Part shown: positions 9,506 to 19,769 of the stretch, in pieces
How positions within the stretch are numbered: the stretch's first letter is position 1
Layout of the letters: each line of letters opens with the position of its first letter
NCBI GenBank assembly: GCA_014896455.1
Contig: JADBKJ010000020.1
Coordinates: 124,001 to 188,000 of the forward strand
Direction: 5' to 3'
Length of the DNA: 64,000 nucleotides
Origin: Thermoanaerobacter sp.
GTDB lineage: Bacteria; Bacillota; Thermoanaerobacteria; Thermoanaerobacterales; Thermoanaerobacteraceae
Translations under genes and position numbers: made by a program
The notes under the pieces: model-generated
What the model was told of the DNA's origin: nothing
What the model saw: the letters and a program-made list of their open reading frames with translations, nothing else
Databases searched by the model: none

Positions 9506-11953
9506 GTGGGTGATTTGATGTCCAAAATTTACAGGTGGATTTTGAAGGAAAATCCAAATTTTCAACTTACTCAAGAAATACAAAGAGAATACGGGTTACA
9601 TAAAATAATTGCTGATATACTTTCATCAAAATTAAATGCCCAAGAAGTTAAGAATTTTTTAAATCCTGATTTAAAAGATTTGTATTCTCCTTATCTCCTG
9701 AGAGGGATAAAAGAGGCAAAAGAATTGATACAACAACATATCGCCTTGAAGGACCTAATCACCATTTATGGTGATTACGATGTAGATGGGATTACTGCCA
9801 CCTCTGTTTTATATTTAACCTTAAAAAAATTAGGAGCAAAAGTGGATTATTATATACCGGAAAGATTGGTTGAAGGATATGGTATAAATGAAGAAGCTAT
9901 AGACAAAATTGCACAGAGAGGAACAAAACTTATAATTAGCGTAGATTGCGGTATAACCTCTGTTAAGGAAGTGGAAAAAGCACAATTTTTAGGAATAGAC
10001 GTGATAATAACTGACCACCACAGTATCCCTAAGGAGATACCACAAGCAGATGTGGTGATAAATCCCCATTTGCCTGATATTGAATATCCTTTTTGTGACC
10101 TTTCAGGGGTAGGGGTTGCTTTTAAACTGTCACAAGCTCTTATTGGAGAAAAAGCATATGAACTTTTGGATATTGTTTCAATAGGAACTATTGCAGATAT
10201 TGTCCCTTTATTAGGAGAAAATAGAATAATTGTAAAAGAAGGACTAAAAAGACTAAATGAAACACAAAATATAGGTTTAAAAGCCCTCATAAAAGCTTCT
10301 GGATTGCAAAATATTGAAATTGATGAATATCATGTGGGATTTATATTAGCTCCTCGCCTCAATGCTGCAGGGCGATTAAGAAGTGCAGAAGCGGCTGTGA
10401 GGTTATTGATAAGCCAAGATGAAAAAGAAGTAGAAGAGATAGCAGAATATTTAAATCAAGAAAATTTAAATAGGCAACAAATAGAAAATCAAATACTTCA
10501 GGAAGCAATCAAAAAAATAAAAGAGACGGTTGATTTAAATAAGGAAAAAGTAATTGTACTGTGGGATAAAAACTGGCACCCAGGTGTTATTGGAATTGTG
10601 GCATCCCGGATAACAGAAAGGTTTCATAGACCTTCTATACTTATAAGTTTAGGAGAAAGGGAAGGAAAAGGTTCAGGGCGAAGCATAGAAGGCTTTAATT
10701 TGTATAAAGCATTAGAATACTGTAAAGATTATTTGATAAAATATGGCGGCCATGAAATGGCTGCTGGAATAAATATTGAAAAAAACAATTTGAAGATTTT
10801 TAAAACTAAGATAAATGAATACGCTGATACGGTGCTTAGTGATCTTGATTTAATTCCAAGTTTAAGAATAGATGCAAAGGTTAAAAATGAAAAGATAGAT
10901 ATAGAAATAGCTAAACAAGTTCAAAGGTTTAAACCTTTTGGCAGCAATAATCCTAGGCCTAATTTTTTATTTGAGGGTTTGACAGTTACAAAAGTATTTG
11001 ACTTAAATAGTGGGAAATACAAAAAAATCATCGCACAAAAAGACAAGTTTGGGTATGAGCTTATGTTATTTGATGTATCAGACCAGGGAAACGATGTAAA
11101 AATAGGAGATATAATAGATGTTGTGGGAAGCATTGAAATAAACAGCTGGAATGGTATAGAGTCAGTAATGATAAATGTAAAAGATTTAAGAATTAAGTTA
11201 CCTTTGTTTTCCTATTATAAAAACTTGAGCAAAATCATGGTAGAGTATCAGCCCGAGAAAAAAGAGATAGACAAAAAAGTTGATTATATAATTGACCAAA
11301 GAGGAATTAATAACAAGTGGGAATATGTGCTAAAACTTTTTAAAAGAGAAGGCAAAACGGTTGTCATAGTAAATACAGTTGTAGAACTTAAGTCATTACT
11401 TAGATATCTCAGAAAAGAAAAGTTTTTGGATTTTTCATTATGTAATGGAGATTGTGAAAAGGAAAATAGTATACTATTTTTCCCAAATTCTTTAAAACCA
11501 TTGAAGTACTATGATGATATAATTATTTACGATATACCATTTAAAAAAGAAATCTTTTACCGCATCCTTTCTCATTCACAAGGAAAGAGGATTCATTTAG
11601 TTTTTAAAGAAGCAGATATATATTATAACTTAAAATCCTTTGAGGAAATTTTTCCTCAAAGAAAGGACTTTATTAAACTTTACAAATTTATAGAAGAAGG
11701 AAACAACATTTTATTTAAAGATCATTTGCATCCACAACTGAATTTGAATCCAATAAAATTTTCGTTTTGCATAAAAGCAATGAAAGAAATAGGATTGATA
11801 AATGTAAAAGAACGTGATAATATTTTTATGTTAAGTAAAAATTCTGTGTCACAAAAGGTTAATATTGAACAAACTCAAATAATGCAACAGATATTTTCAG
11901 CTAAAAAAGAGTTTATTGAATTTGCCAAGTTCATTGTCAGTCAGAAAATTTAA
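9506..11953 (+). CDS. recJ: Single-stranded-DNA-specific exonuclease RecJ
   Basis: RecJ degrades single-stranded DNA 5' to 3' in recombination and mismatch repair. The 815-residue protein has the DHH-family motifs YGDYDVDGITAT (about residue 88) and DHHSIP, the DHHA1 motif KYGGHEMAAGI and an OB-like domain after residue 460. The C-terminal about 250 residues are less conserved, as in other Firmicute RecJ proteins. The GTG at 9506 has AGGAG upstream; an in-frame ATG at 9518 with GGGTGA upstream is an equally good start. It begins nine bases after the UbiB-like gene. Confidence 0.93.
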   Translation: MGDLMSKIYRWILKENPNFQLTQEIQREYGLHKIIADILSSKLNAQEVKNFLNPDLKDLYSPYLLRGIKEAKELIQQHIALKDLITIYGDYDVDGITATSVLYLTLKKLGAKVDYYIPERLVEGYGINEEAIDKIAQRGTKLIISVDCGITSVKEVEKAQFLGIDVIITDHHSIPKEIPQADVVINPHLPDIEYPFCDLSGVGVAFKLSQALIGEKAYELLDIVSIGTIADIVPLLGENRIIVKEGLKRLNETQNIGLKALIKASGLQNIEIDEYHVGFILAPRLNAAGRLRSAEAAVRLLISQDEKEVEEIAEYLNQENLNRQQIENQILQEAIKKIKETVDLNKEKVIVLWDKNWHPGVIGIVASRITERFHRPSILISLGEREGKGSGRSIEGFNLYKALEYCKDYLIKYGGHEMAAGINIEKNNLKIFKTKINEYADTVLSDLDLIPSLRIDAKVKNEKIDIEIAKQVQRFKPFGSNNPRPNFLFEGLTVTKVFDLNSGKYKKIIAQKDKFGYELMLFDVSDQGNDVKIGDIIDVVGSIEINSWNGIESVMINVKDLRIKLPLFSYYKNLSKIMVEYQPEKKEIDKKVDYIIDQRGINNKWEYVLKLFKREGKTVVIVNTVVELKSLLRYLRKEKFLDFSLCNGDCEKENSILFFPNSLKPLKYYDDIIIYDIPFKKEIFYRILSHSQGKRIHLVFKEADIYYNLKSFEEIFPQRKDFIKLYKFIEEGNNILFKDHLHPQLNLNPIKFSFCIKAMKEIGLINVKERDNIFMLSKNSVSQKVNIEQTQIMQQIFSAKKEFIEFAKFIVSQKI

Positions 11954-11966
11954 GGAGGTTTTTGTA

Positions 11967-12488
11967 ATGACGCTGGAAGAAATTAAAACGATGATTAGAG
12001 AAATACCTGATTTTCCTAAAAAAGGAATAAAATTTAAAGATATTACACCTGTTTTAAAAGATGCGAAAGCTTTTAATTATTCTATAGAAATGCTGGCTAA
12101 GGCATTGGAAGGGAGAAAATTTGATCTCATTGCTGCTCCGGAAGCAAGAGGCTTTTTGTTTGGAGCGCCACTAGCTTACAGATTAGGAGTAGGATTTGTT
12201 CCTGTAAGAAAACCGGGTAAATTGCCGGCAGAGACTTTAAGCTATGAATATGAACTGGAATATGGGATAGATTCTCTTGAAATACACAAAGATGCTGTTT
12301 TAGAGGGACAAAGAGTAGTGATAGTCGACGATTTATTGGCGACAGGAGGCACAATTTACGCTTCTGCAAAATTGGTGGAAAGCTTAGGGGGAATTGTAGA
12401 TTCTATTATTTTCTTGACTGAATTGACTTTTTTGGATGGTAGAAAAAAGCTTGACGGATATGATATAATTTCATTAATAAAGTTTTAA
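11967..12488 (+). CDS. apt: Adenine phosphoribosyltransferase
   Basis: Apt salvages adenine with PRPP to give AMP. The 173-residue protein starts MTLEEIKTMIREIPDFPKKG, carries PEARGFLFGAPLAY and the PRPP loop VIVDDLLATGGT, and has the expected family length. The ATG at 11967 is chosen because AAGGAGG lies just upstream; a longer frame from 11916 lies inside recJ and is not supported. The order recJ-apt-rel is widespread in Firmicutes. Confidence 0.96.
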   Translation: MTLEEIKTMIREIPDFPKKGIKFKDITPVLKDAKAFNYSIEMLAKALEGRKFDLIAAPEARGFLFGAPLAYRLGVGFVPVRKPGKLPAETLSYEYELEYGIDSLEIHKDAVLEGQRVVIVDDLLATGGTIYASAKLVESLGGIVDSIIFLTELTFLDGRKKLDGYDIISLIKF

Positions 12489-12491
12489 TCA

Positions 12492-12512
12492 AAAGTGGCT
12501 TTGAGCCACTTT
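12492..12512 (+). terminator. Short stem-loop after apt
   Basis: A perfect 9-bp stem, AAAGTGGCT against AGCCACTTT, with a 3-base loop starts four bases after the apt stop. The following sequence (AATTATAAGG) has no T-run, so it is at best a weak terminator ahead of rel. Confidence 0.55.
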
Positions 12513-12532
12513 AATTATAAGGTGTGATAACT

Positions 12533-14692
12533 ATGTTGGACAAAGTGATAAATAGGATAAAAAAATACATGGGTAATGATGCAAATTTAGAGTTAATATA
12601 CAAAGCTTGTGACTTTGCTGTAAATGCCCATGAGGGCCAAATGAGAAACTCAGGAGAGCCATATATTGTTCATCCCATAGAAGTTGCATATATTTTGGCA
12701 GACCTGGAATTAGATATTACCACTATTGCAGCAGGGCTTTTACATGATGTAATAGAAGACACAGATGTGACTTATGACCAATTAATGGAAAATTTTGGAA
12801 AAGAAATTGCTGATTTGGTTGATGGAGTTACAAAACTTGGTAAAATAGAATACAAGAGCAAAGTAGAGCAACAGGCAGAAAATATGAGAAAAATGCTTAT
12901 AGCAATGGCAAAAGACATTAGAGTGATACTCATAAAACTGGCTGACAGGCTTCACAACATGAGAACTCTCAAATATTTACCTCTTGACAAACAAAAAGAA
13001 AAGGCGGAAGAGACTTTAGAGATTTATGCCCCTATTGCTCATCGCTTAGGAATATCTAAGATAAAATGGGAATTAGAAGACTTGTGTTTGAGATATTTGC
13101 ATCCGGAGGAGTATTATGACCTCGTAGAAAAGGTTGCTGCTAAAAGAAAAGAAAGAGAAGAGTTTATACAAAATATCATAGCTACAATTAAAGAGAAATT
13201 AAAAGAAATGGGAATACAAGCAGAAATAGATGGGCGACCTAAACATTTTTACAGTATCTACAAAAAGATGAAAACGCAAAATAAAACTTTCGAGCAAATT
13301 TACGATTTGTTAGCAGTGAGGATAATTGTTAACACCGTAAAAGACTGTTACGGTGTATTGGGAATTGTGCATACTTTATGGAAGCCAATTCCTGGAAGAT
13401 TTAAAGATTATATCGCTATGCCAAAACCTAATATGTATCAATCCCTTCATACTACAGTAATAGGTCCTAAAGGAGAACCTTTTGAAATACAAATAAGAAC
13501 ATGGGAGATGCATAAAACTGCTGAATACGGTATTGCAGCCCATTGGAAATATAAAGAGGGTAAGACTACAGAGGACGAATTCGACCAAAAGCTTTCTTGG
13601 CTTAGGCAGCTTTTAGAATGGCAGAAAGAGTTAAAAGATGCAAAAGAGTTTATGGAAACATTAAAAATTGATCTTTTTATAGATGAGGTTTTTGTCTTTA
13701 CTCCTAAAGGGGATGTCATAAATCTTCCAGCGGGGTCTACTCCTATTGACTTTGCGTACAGCATACACACTGAAATAGGTCATCGATTAAATGGTGCTAA
13801 AGTAAACGGTAAAATAGTCCCTATAAATTATCAATTAAAAAACGGTGATATTGTTGAGATATTAGTAAGTCCAAATAAAGACAGAGGTCCAAGTAGAGAC
13901 TGGCTCCAGATTGTCAAAAGTTCTCAAGCGAGAAACAAAATCAGACAGTGGTTTAAAAAAGAAAAAAGAGAAGAAAATATCGCTCGCGGCGAGGAAATGT
14001 TAGAAAGAGACCTCAGGCGTCATGGAATACAACCTGCTATGATAAAAAGTGAGATATGGGAGGAAGTGCTTAAAAAACTCAACATTCACACAATAGAGGA
14101 TTTATATGCAACAATTGGTTATGGAGGGTTAACTTTAAATCAGGTAATACCGAGAATTAAGGAAGAAATCAAAAAATCTCAGAAAGAAATAGGTTTAAAG
14201 TCCGTTTCAATTGATAAGGCTGGAAAGAAAAAAGAGAAAACAGGCGGAACGGGGGTCATTGTAAAAGGTGTAAACAATGTAATGGTGAGGTTTGCAAAAT
14301 GTTGTTCTCCTGTTCCGGGAGATGAAATAATAGGTTATGTGACTAAAGGAAGGGGTATTTCTATTCACAGAAAAGATTGTCCCAATATAAAAGAATACCT
14401 TTTTGATAGGAACAAGATTGTAGAAGTAGAGTGGGATCAAGGCAAGAACATCGCTTATCAAGCTGATATACAGATTATGGCCAATGATAGATTTGGGCTT
14501 TTAACAGAAGTTACAAGTGTTCTTGCAGATGTAAAAATTGCTGTAAAAGCTGTCAATGCGAGAACAACGAGAGACAACATTGCAATTATAAACTTAACTT
14601 TAGAGATTACTTCAAAAGAGCAACTAGAAAAAGTTATGAATAAATTAAAAGCTTTAGAGGGAGTAATGGATGTTTACCGATTAAGTGCATAG
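12533..14692 (+). CDS. rel: Bifunctional (p)ppGpp synthetase/hydrolase Rel
   Basis: The stringent-response enzyme. Its 719 residues include the HD hydrolase domain (LLHDVIEDT near residue 78, DRLHNMRTL), the synthetase domain ([20 protein letters not shown]), TGS ([22 protein letters not shown]), a zinc-finger region with CCSPVPGD and a C-terminal ACT domain. Both catalytic halves look intact, so it should make and destroy (p)ppGpp. The ATG at 12533 follows AAGGTG; a GTG at 12524 is the alternative. Confidence 0.96.
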   Translation: MLDKVINRIKKYMGNDANLELIYKACDFAVNAHEGQMRNSGEPYIVHPIEVAYILADLELDITTIAAGLLHDVIEDTDVTYDQLMENFGKEIADLVDGVTKLGKIEYKSKVEQQAENMRKMLIAMAKDIRVILIKLADRLHNMRTLKYLPLDKQKEKAEETLEIYAPIAHRLGISKIKWELEDLCLRYLHPEEYYDLVEKVAAKRKEREEFIQNIIATIKEKLKEMGIQAEIDGRPKHFYSIYKKMKTQNKTFEQIYDLLAVRIIVNTVKDCYGVLGIVHTLWKPIPGRFKDYIAMPKPNMYQSLHTTVIGPKGEPFEIQIRTWEMHKTAEYGIAAHWKYKEGKTTEDEFDQKLSWLRQLLEWQKELKDAKEFMETLKIDLFIDEVFVFTPKGDVINLPAGSTPIDFAYSIHTEIGHRLNGAKVNGKIVPINYQLKNGDIVEILVSPNKDRGPSRDWLQIVKSSQARNKIRQWFKKEKREENIARGEEMLERDLRRHGIQPAMIKSEIWEEVLKKLNIHTIEDLYATIGYGGLTLNQVIPRIKEEIKKSQKEIGLKSVSIDKAGKKKEKTGGTGVIVKGVNNVMVRFAKCCSPVPGDEIIGYVTKGRGISIHRKDCPNIKEYLFDRNKIVEVEWDQGKNIAYQADIQIMANDRFGLLTEVTSVLADVKIAVKAVNARTTRDNIAIINLTLEITSKEQLEKVMNKLKALEGVMDVYRLSA

Positions 14693-14703
14693 AGGTGATT
14701 TTG

Positions 14704-15153
14704 TTGAGAGCAGTTGTTCAACGGGTGACTCGGGGAGAAGTTAGTGTAGATGGCCAAGTGACAGGTTCAATAGGGAAAGGATTTGTTGTTTTAGTAGGTA
14801 TTTCTGTTGATGATACAGAAGAAGACGTAGCCTATATGGCAGATAAAATAGTAAATTTGCGTGTTTTTGAAGATGAAGATGGAAAGATGAATTTATCTCT
14901 TTTGGATGTAGGAGGGGAAATACTCCTCGTTTCTCAATTTACTTTGTTGGGGGATGTGAGAAAAGGGAGAAGGCCTAATTTCATGATGGCTCAGAAGCCG
15001 GAAGAGGCTTTAAAAAATTTTAATTTATTAGTAAATGAGATTGAAAAAAGAGGTGTGAGTGTCAAAACAGGTAAATTTCAGGCCATGATGAAAGTATTAA
15101 TTGAAAATGACGGGCCTGTTACTATACTTATTGATTCTAAAAAAATATTTTAG
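14704..15153 (+). CDS. dtd: D-aminoacyl-tRNA deacylase
   Basis: Dtd removes D-amino acids from mischarged tRNAs. The 149-residue protein begins [17 protein letters not shown] (TTG start at 14704, behind AGAGGTGA), and has the [17 protein letters not shown] motif and the [11 protein letters not shown] ending with the Gly-Pro discriminator. The in-frame GTG at 14695 is part of the ribosome site and is not favoured. The position after rel is conserved in Firmicutes. Confidence 0.95.
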   Translation: MRAVVQRVTRGEVSVDGQVTGSIGKGFVVLVGISVDDTEEDVAYMADKIVNLRVFEDEDGKMNLSLLDVGGEILLVSQFTLLGDVRKGRRPNFMMAQKPEEALKNFNLLVNEIEKRGVSVKTGKFQAMMKVLIENDGPVTILIDSKKIF

Positions 15154-15163
15154 GAGTGAGTTT

Positions 15164-15796
15164 ATGAAAATACAAAGGTATGTGGTAGGACTTTATGGAG
15201 CCAATTGCTATATTGTTTCTGACGAAGAAGAGAGAGAAGCAATTGTAATAGACCCAGGGGGATATTCATCTGAAATACATGATTATATTATTACTAACAA
15301 TTTAAATGTAAAATATATTTTACTAACACATGGTCATTTTGATCACATAGGTGGAGTAGAAGAGTTGAAAAAACTAACTCAAGCAAGCGTTGCCATTTCA
15401 AATGAAGACGCTCCTATGCTTTTAGACCCTAGTTTAAACTTATCTGAAATGGTCTATAGAAAAATACTTTGCAATCCTGCAGATATTTTATTAAGTGACG
15501 GTGATACTTTAACTTTTGGGAAATACAGCGTGGAAGTTATATACACCCCAGGGCACACAAAAGGAGGAGTGTGTTTTAAAATTAATAATGTATGTTTTAC
15601 CGGCGATATCCTATTTAAAGGCTCTATAGGAAGATACGATTTTCCAGGAGGAGATTTTTCTACTTTAATGGACTCTATAAAAAATAAACTTTTAGTTTTA
15701 GGAAATGATGTTACAATATACCCTGGTCATGGGGACTCTTCAACTATTGGCAAGGAAAAGAGACTTAATATGTTTTTAAGGGATTTGATGGAGTGA
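15164..15796 (+). CDS. Metallo-beta-lactamase-fold hydrolase (glyoxalase II-like)
   Basis: A 210-residue MBL-fold protein with the two-metal motif THGHFDHIGG, the downstream ligands in TPGHTKGGV and TGDILFKGSIGR, and the final PGHGDSST. The overall pattern matches the YcbL/GloB-like group that follows rel-dtd in many Firmicutes. The true substrate (a thioester or other hydrolysable compound) is not established. The ATG at 15164 follows AGGAGTGAG; a longer frame from 15101 overlaps dtd and is not used. Confidence 0.88.
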   Translation: MKIQRYVVGLYGANCYIVSDEEEREAIVIDPGGYSSEIHDYIITNNLNVKYILLTHGHFDHIGGVEELKKLTQASVAISNEDAPMLLDPSLNLSEMVYRKILCNPADILLSDGDTLTFGKYSVEVIYTPGHTKGGVCFKINNVCFTGDILFKGSIGRYDFPGGDFSTLMDSIKNKLLVLGNDVTIYPGHGDSSTIGKEKRLNMFLRDLME

Positions 15797-15828
15797 AAAA
15801 GCAAGAGGAGGTTATTCCTCTTGCTTTT
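15797..15828. terminator. Bidirectional terminator between the rel-dtd operon and the reverse-strand ABC operon
   Basis: A 13-bp perfect stem, AAAAGCAAGAGGA against TCCTCTTGCTTTT, with A-rich and T-rich flanks on both sides works in either direction. It overlaps the stop codon of the reverse-strand permease gene and follows the stop of the hydrolase by one base. Confidence 0.88.
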
Positions 15829-17044
15829 ATTCATATCGTAATGCTACAATTGGGTCTAATTTGGCGGCTTTTTGTGCGGGATAGATTCCAAAGAATATTC
15901 CTACTGCTGTTGAGAAGAGAAAAGCGATTAATATTGTATTTATTGAAAAGACTGGAGTTATATCAATAAAGGGCCCGACTATATTTGCTAAAATATATCC
16001 TAAGAAAACACCTATTGCTCCACCTATAAGAGAAATTGTAACTGCTTCAATCAAAAACTGTGTCAATATGTCCTTTTGTCTTGCTCCTATTGCTTTTCTT
16101 ATTCCTATTTCTCTTGTGCGCTCTGTTACAGATACAAGCATTATATTCATAATCCCTATTCCACCGACTAAAAGAGAAATACCAGCAATGGCACCTATGA
16201 CAGCTGTAAATATTCCAAGGATTCTGTTAAATTCCTCTAAAAAACTTATGAGATTTTCTGTCTTGTATTTGTCTTTGTTGTGGTGTAATGATTCTATTAA
16301 ACGCACGGCTTGGGAGGAGGTTTCATCTAATTGGTTTTGGTTATAGGTCATTACGTAAATTTGCGAGATATTAACGTCTGGGAAAATTTTTTGTGCGTAA
16401 GTTATAGGAATTGCAGCTATTACAGGTATTTGATCAGCTATTGACCCGCCTAAGCTTTTTAAATTTCCACTGTCAATGACGCCAATTATCTTTGCTGTGT
16501 CAAAGGAGGAATAGCTGCCTATTTTGATGCTTTTTCCTACGCAATCTTCATAGCCAAAAAGTTCTTTAGCTGATTCTTTATCGATAAGTATTACGTTTCT
16601 TCCTAAAAGAATATCTTTTTCATTTAAAAATCGTCCATAGATTACTTTTAAGTTAGAAACATTTCCATAATCAAAATCTGTAGCTATAAAAAGGGCTCTT
16701 TTAGTAACTTTGTCTGTTTTGGCAAGTCCCATTTTTTCTGCAATTGGCGCAGCGTATTTTACAGAAGACAATCTTTTTCTAATCATTTCTACATCTCTAA
16801 TGGTCAATCTATCGCTATCTCTAATTTCTACGTCATTCCTTGTTTTAATAGAAAACACATTTACACCGATTTTTTCAAATTCGCCCAATATAGCCTTTTG
16901 GCCACCTGCTCCTAAAGAGACAATTGTTATAACTGAAGCAATGCCTATTATAATTCCCAACATTGTTAAAAAAGCTCTCAATTTGTTACTCAATATGCTG
17001 TCAATTGCCACCTTTACTGCTTCCCAAATATACATATTTATCAC
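15827..17044 (-). CDS. MacB-like ABC transporter permease
   Basis: A 405-residue MacB/FtsX-family permease. An N-terminal helix (LRAFLTMLGIIIGIASVITIVSL) is followed by a large extracytoplasmic MacB core domain (about residues 45-270) and three C-terminal helices around GISLLVGGIGIMNIMLVSV, with the ERTREIGIRKAIGA loop. With the adjacent ATPase and membrane-fusion protein it forms a tripartite-type exporter of the MacAB/YknYZ kind found in Firmicutes. The cargo (antibiotic, peptide or toxic metabolite) is not known. Confidence 0.9.
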   Translation of the reverse strand: MINMYIWEAVKVAIDSILSNKLRAFLTMLGIIIGIASVITIVSLGAGGQKAILGEFEKIGVNVFSIKTRNDVEIRDSDRLTIRDVEMIRKRLSSVKYAAPIAEKMGLAKTDKVTKRALFIATDFDYGNVSNLKVIYGRFLNEKDILLGRNVILIDKESAKELFGYEDCVGKSIKIGSYSSFDTAKIIGVIDSGNLKSLGGSIADQIPVIAAIPITYAQKIFPDVNISQIYVMTYNQNQLDETSSQAVRLIESLHHNKDKYKTENLISFLEEFNRILGIFTAVIGAIAGISLLVGGIGIMNIMLVSVTERTREIGIRKAIGARQKDILTQFLIEAVTISLIGGAIGVFLGYILANIVGPFIDITPVFSINTILIAFLFSTAVGIFFGIYPAQKAAKLDPIVALRYE

Positions 17045-17047
17045 CTG

Positions 17048-17740
17048 CTAATAAGTTATTCTGTTTGGAACAAGCGTATCTTGTATAATATTTCCATCTC
17101 TTAAGCGGACTATCCTTTTTGCATGATTTGCAATGTCTTGCTCATGTGTAACCATTACTATTGTAGTACCCGATTCATTGAGTTGATAAAAGATTTTCAT
17201 TATTTCAACGCTAGAAGCTGTGTCAAGATTTCCTGTTGGTTCGTCTGCTAGCAAAAAAGAAGGATTCATCACAATAGCACGAGCAATAGCAACTCTTTGC
17301 TGCTGCCCTCCTGATAGCTCATTAGGTTTGTGGTGTATTCTTTCACTTAATCCCACTATTTCTAAAGCTCTTAGGGCTCTTTGCCTTCGTTCTTTTGATG
17401 GTATTTTGGCGTACAACATTGGCAGTTCTACATTTGCCAGTGCGTTCAATTTGCTCAAAAGGTTAAAAGATTGAAAGACAAATCCTATCTGACGATTTCT
17501 CAAATAAGCTAACTGGTCATCGCTTAGGGTGGATACTTCAGTTCCATTGAGTTTATAACTTCCAGATGTAGGTTTATCTAAAAGGCCTATAATGTTCATT
17601 AAAGTGGATTTACCAGAGCCTGAAGGACCGACAATTGCTACATATTCACCTTTATCTATTTTTAAAGATACGTCTTTTAATGCATCAACTTGTGTCTTTC
17701 CAAGATTGTACACCTTTTTTACCTTGCTTAGCTCAATCAT
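17048..17740 (-). CDS. MacB-type ABC transporter ATP-binding protein
   Basis: A 230-residue nucleotide-binding protein energising the adjacent permease. Walker [10 protein letters not shown] (about residue 38), the Q-loop, the signature [15 protein letters not shown], Walker [13 protein letters not shown] and the His switch VTHEQDIA are all intact. It belongs to the LolD/MacB/FtsE group. Three bases separate its stop from the permease start, and its start overlaps the adaptor stop. Confidence 0.94.
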   Translation of the reverse strand: MIELSKVKKVYNLGKTQVDALKDVSLKIDKGEYVAIVGPSGSGKSTLMNIIGLLDKPTSGSYKLNGTEVSTLSDDQLAYLRNRQIGFVFQSFNLLSKLNALANVELPMLYAKIPSKERRQRALRALEIVGLSERIHHKPNELSGGQQQRVAIARAIVMNPSFLLADEPTGNLDTASSVEIMKIFYQLNESGTTIVMVTHEQDIANHAKRIVRLRDGNIIQDTLVPNRITY

Positions 17741-18921
17741 CAGTCCTTCCCACCCTTTACGCTGACTTTTGTGCCATCTTCGATAGAACTGGTAGGGTTT
17801 AATATGACTTTTTCACCAATATTTACTCCACTTATGACTTCTGTCTCTAGTTCAGAAACGAGACCGGTTTTTACTTTTTTTTGTTTAGCTATGCCATTTT
17901 CTACTACATACACAAATTCATTGCCATTTTTATCGCTTACGATCGCCTCTGATGGAACTTTTATTGTATCTTTCTTTTCGCCAATTTTTATATCAACATC
18001 TACGTTAAAACCAGGCTTTATTGTGCCATCATTGTTTAAAAGGTCAACATAGACTTTTACTACATTATCTCCTCCTGTTTGAGTAATTACTTTTGTTGCA
18101 GTAGGACTCACTTTGCTGACTACTCCTTCAAAAGTTTTATCTGCAAAAAGTATGTAGGCTTTTTGCCCTTCTTTTAAATTTACCGCATCATAAGGGTTTA
18201 TATCAAGTGCAATTTGCAAGTTGTTTAAGTCTTCTACTGCAATTGCAGGAAATTGAGAGGAGGTAAAATAGCTATTATCTTTGGCATTTACTATGGTTAC
18301 TGTCCCATCAAATTCAGCAATAACATATTTTTGCTGTTTATACATATTTTGTTTTATATTTTTGAGGTTTAATTCTGCAATTTCTACTTGTTTTTGTTGG
18401 AGCTTTATTTGGTCGTCAAGGCTAAGAGAAGAAGTTTGTATCTGAGAAGTAGAGGGTTGTTGTACTGTACTTTCTCCCGAAGGGAGTTGTTGTGGCAAAG
18501 AGGTATTTGGAATTTGAGCTGCGAATTGGGATTGTTGTGACTGTTTTTCTTTTAAATTTTTTAATGCATCCAGTTGCATTTGCGCTATTTCCAGTTGTTT
18601 TTGTGCAATTTGATATTGTGTAGATAAATCTTGTGTTTCTAACTCTAGAAGTTTATCTCCTTTTTTTACATTATCTCCAACAGATACATAGACTTTTAAA
18701 ACTTTAGTGGGAGATAATATGTAATATTCTTGTTTGGACTTTGATTCTACTACTCCTGTGGTAGAGAATAAAGAAACTATATCACCTTTTTCAACTTTAG
18801 CAGCATTTACCTCTACAGTGGAAGCAGAGTTTTTGTTTTTCATAGAGATTGCATAAACGGTAGAAGCCACAATTGCTAAGATGACTAAGACTATTAAAAA
18901 CGTTTTTACACTGTTTTTCAT
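17740..18921 (-). CDS. Membrane-fusion (HlyD/MacA-type) adaptor protein
   Basis: A 393-residue periplasmic-adaptor-type protein anchored by one N-terminal helix (about residues 7-25). A split lipoyl domain and an alpha-hairpin follow (about residues 60-210), where two Gln-rich coiled stretches flank a low-complexity Ser/Gln/Pro linker near residues 118-150. A beta-barrel domain comes next and the C-terminal part has ANTVI-like repeats. In Gram-positive bacteria such proteins help the MacB-like permease release substrate across the cell wall. It overlaps the ATPase gene start. Confidence 0.88.
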   Translation of the reverse strand: MKNSVKTFLIVLVILAIVASTVYAISMKNKNSASTVEVNAAKVEKGDIVSLFSTTGVVESKSKQEYYILSPTKVLKVYVSVGDNVKKGDKLLELETQDLSTQYQIAQKQLEIAQMQLDALKNLKEKQSQQSQFAAQIPNTSLPQQLPSGESTVQQPSTSQIQTSSLSLDDQIKLQQKQVEIAELNLKNIKQNMYKQQKYVIAEFDGTVTIVNAKDNSYFTSSQFPAIAVEDLNNLQIALDINPYDAVNLKEGQKAYILFADKTFEGVVSKVSPTATKVITQTGGDNVVKVYVDLLNNDGTIKPGFNVDVDIKIGEKKDTIKVPSEAIVSDKNGNEFVYVVENGIAKQKKVKTGLVSELETEVISGVNIGEKVILNPTSSIEDGTKVSVKGGKD

Positions 18922-18939
18922 AAAGCACCACCTTCAAAA

Positions 18940-19380
18940 TTATAGTTCTTCTTTAATTTTTTGCAATATGCTTTTTAATGTTTCTATTTCTTGGGGAGAG
19001 AGTTTTTCAAAAATTGGCTGTAAAACTTTTATTCTAAAGTCTACTAAATGTTTATATATATCTTCTCCTTTTTTTGTTAAAGAAATTTGTATTTTTCTTC
19101 TATCTTCTAAATCGAAGCCCCTTTGAACTAAACCTTTTTCTACAAGTTTATCTACTATACTTGTAAGGGTACTGGGAGAAATATCTAGTTCTGAGGCAAT
19201 ATCTTTCATGTATATTGGAGTATTTTTATTCTCACTTAAAACCATTATTACTTGTTGTTCTCCAATTGTGAGGTCTTTTTGAAATTCAGACAGATTGTTT
19301 ACTCTCAATTGGTTGTTGAGTTTTTGTCTAATTGTACGCAATAAATCATATAAAAGCTTACTATCGAAATCCTTGTTCAT
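18940..19380 (-). CDS. MarR-family transcriptional regulator
   Basis: A 146-residue winged-helix regulator. The DNA-recognition part (MKDIASELDISPSTLTSIVDKLVEKGLVQR) and the wing (DLEDRRKIQISLTKKG) are typical of MarR. It is the first gene of the reverse-strand exporter operon and ends 18 bases before the adaptor. It most likely represses its own operon and is relieved by a compound the exporter removes; the dyad in its promoter supports this. GGGGTG precedes the ATG. Confidence 0.9.
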   Translation of the reverse strand: MNKDFDSKLLYDLLRTIRQKLNNQLRVNNLSEFQKDLTIGEQQVIMVLSENKNTPIYMKDIASELDISPSTLTSIVDKLVEKGLVQRGFDLEDRRKIQISLTKKGEDIYKHLVDFRIKVLQPIFEKLSPQEIETLKSILQKIKEEL

Positions 19381-19410
19381 AAAGTTTCACCCCAAAAATT
19401 TTCAATATAA

Positions 19411-19457
19411 AATATTTTGTATATAAAAATATTAACTCACTAAAATTTTTTTGTCAA
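19411..19457 (-). promoter_or_regulatory. Promoter of the marR-exporter operon with overlapping dyad operator
   Basis: Read on the reverse strand, TTGACA (19457-19452) and TAATAT (19434-19429) are separated by exactly 17 bases. An inverted repeat, AATATTTT at 19411-19418 and AAAATATT at 19426-19433, overlaps the -10 box and the start site. This is where an autorepressing MarR protein would be expected to bind. Confidence 0.75.
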
Positions 19458-19497
19458 TAGCTGGTTGATATTATAAAAGTATAAAAAAAACATTGTA

Positions 19498-19555
19498 GCA
19501 AACCAAATTTCGTTTTGCCAATGACATCTATATGAGTGTCTATGTTGGTTCGCTC
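19498..19555 (-). pseudogene. Inverted copy of the first 58 bases of the secF region
   Basis: The reverse strand here repeats bases 6833-6890, from two bases before the secF GTG through codon 18. An internal stretch of 26 bases (CATATAGATGTCATTGGC onward) is identical, and the rest differs by a short substitution, an inserted base and a deleted A, which break the reading frame. It lies between a 13-bp direct repeat (left) and a truncated repeat element (right). On the forward strand it is antisense to the secF translation start. Confidence 0.85.
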
Positions 19556-19561
19556 GGTGGC

Positions 19562-19769
19562 GGATGTTCCAAAGCGACAAAACTAAACTCGACTTTCGGG
19601 TTCCGGCAGGGTACCGGGCACAATCGACGTCCTGTCTCAGGTGCCCGCCTCCGCCCTCCTTGGCTTCGGCCCTGCCTCCACCCTCAGTCTCGCTAAGTTT
19701 TGTTACCGCTTTGTCACAAGTCGCTCCGATTGCAAAATATCTCCTTTGCGAAAGTTTGTCTACAGTCTG
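19562..19769 (+). mobile_element. Truncated copy of the CAGACTGTAGACAAA-ended repeat element
   Basis: From GATGTTCC to the terminal CTACAGTCTG this matches the elements at 33036-33297 (inverted) and 38918-39181, but the left terminal inverted repeat is missing and is replaced by the secF fragment. A 13-bp direct repeat, AAACATTGTAGCA, flanks the composite at 19488-19500 and 19776-19788. The right copy is part of a hairpin, ACATTGT-AGC-ACAATGT (19778-19794). Open frames inside it are by-products of its GC-rich composition. Confidence 0.8.
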
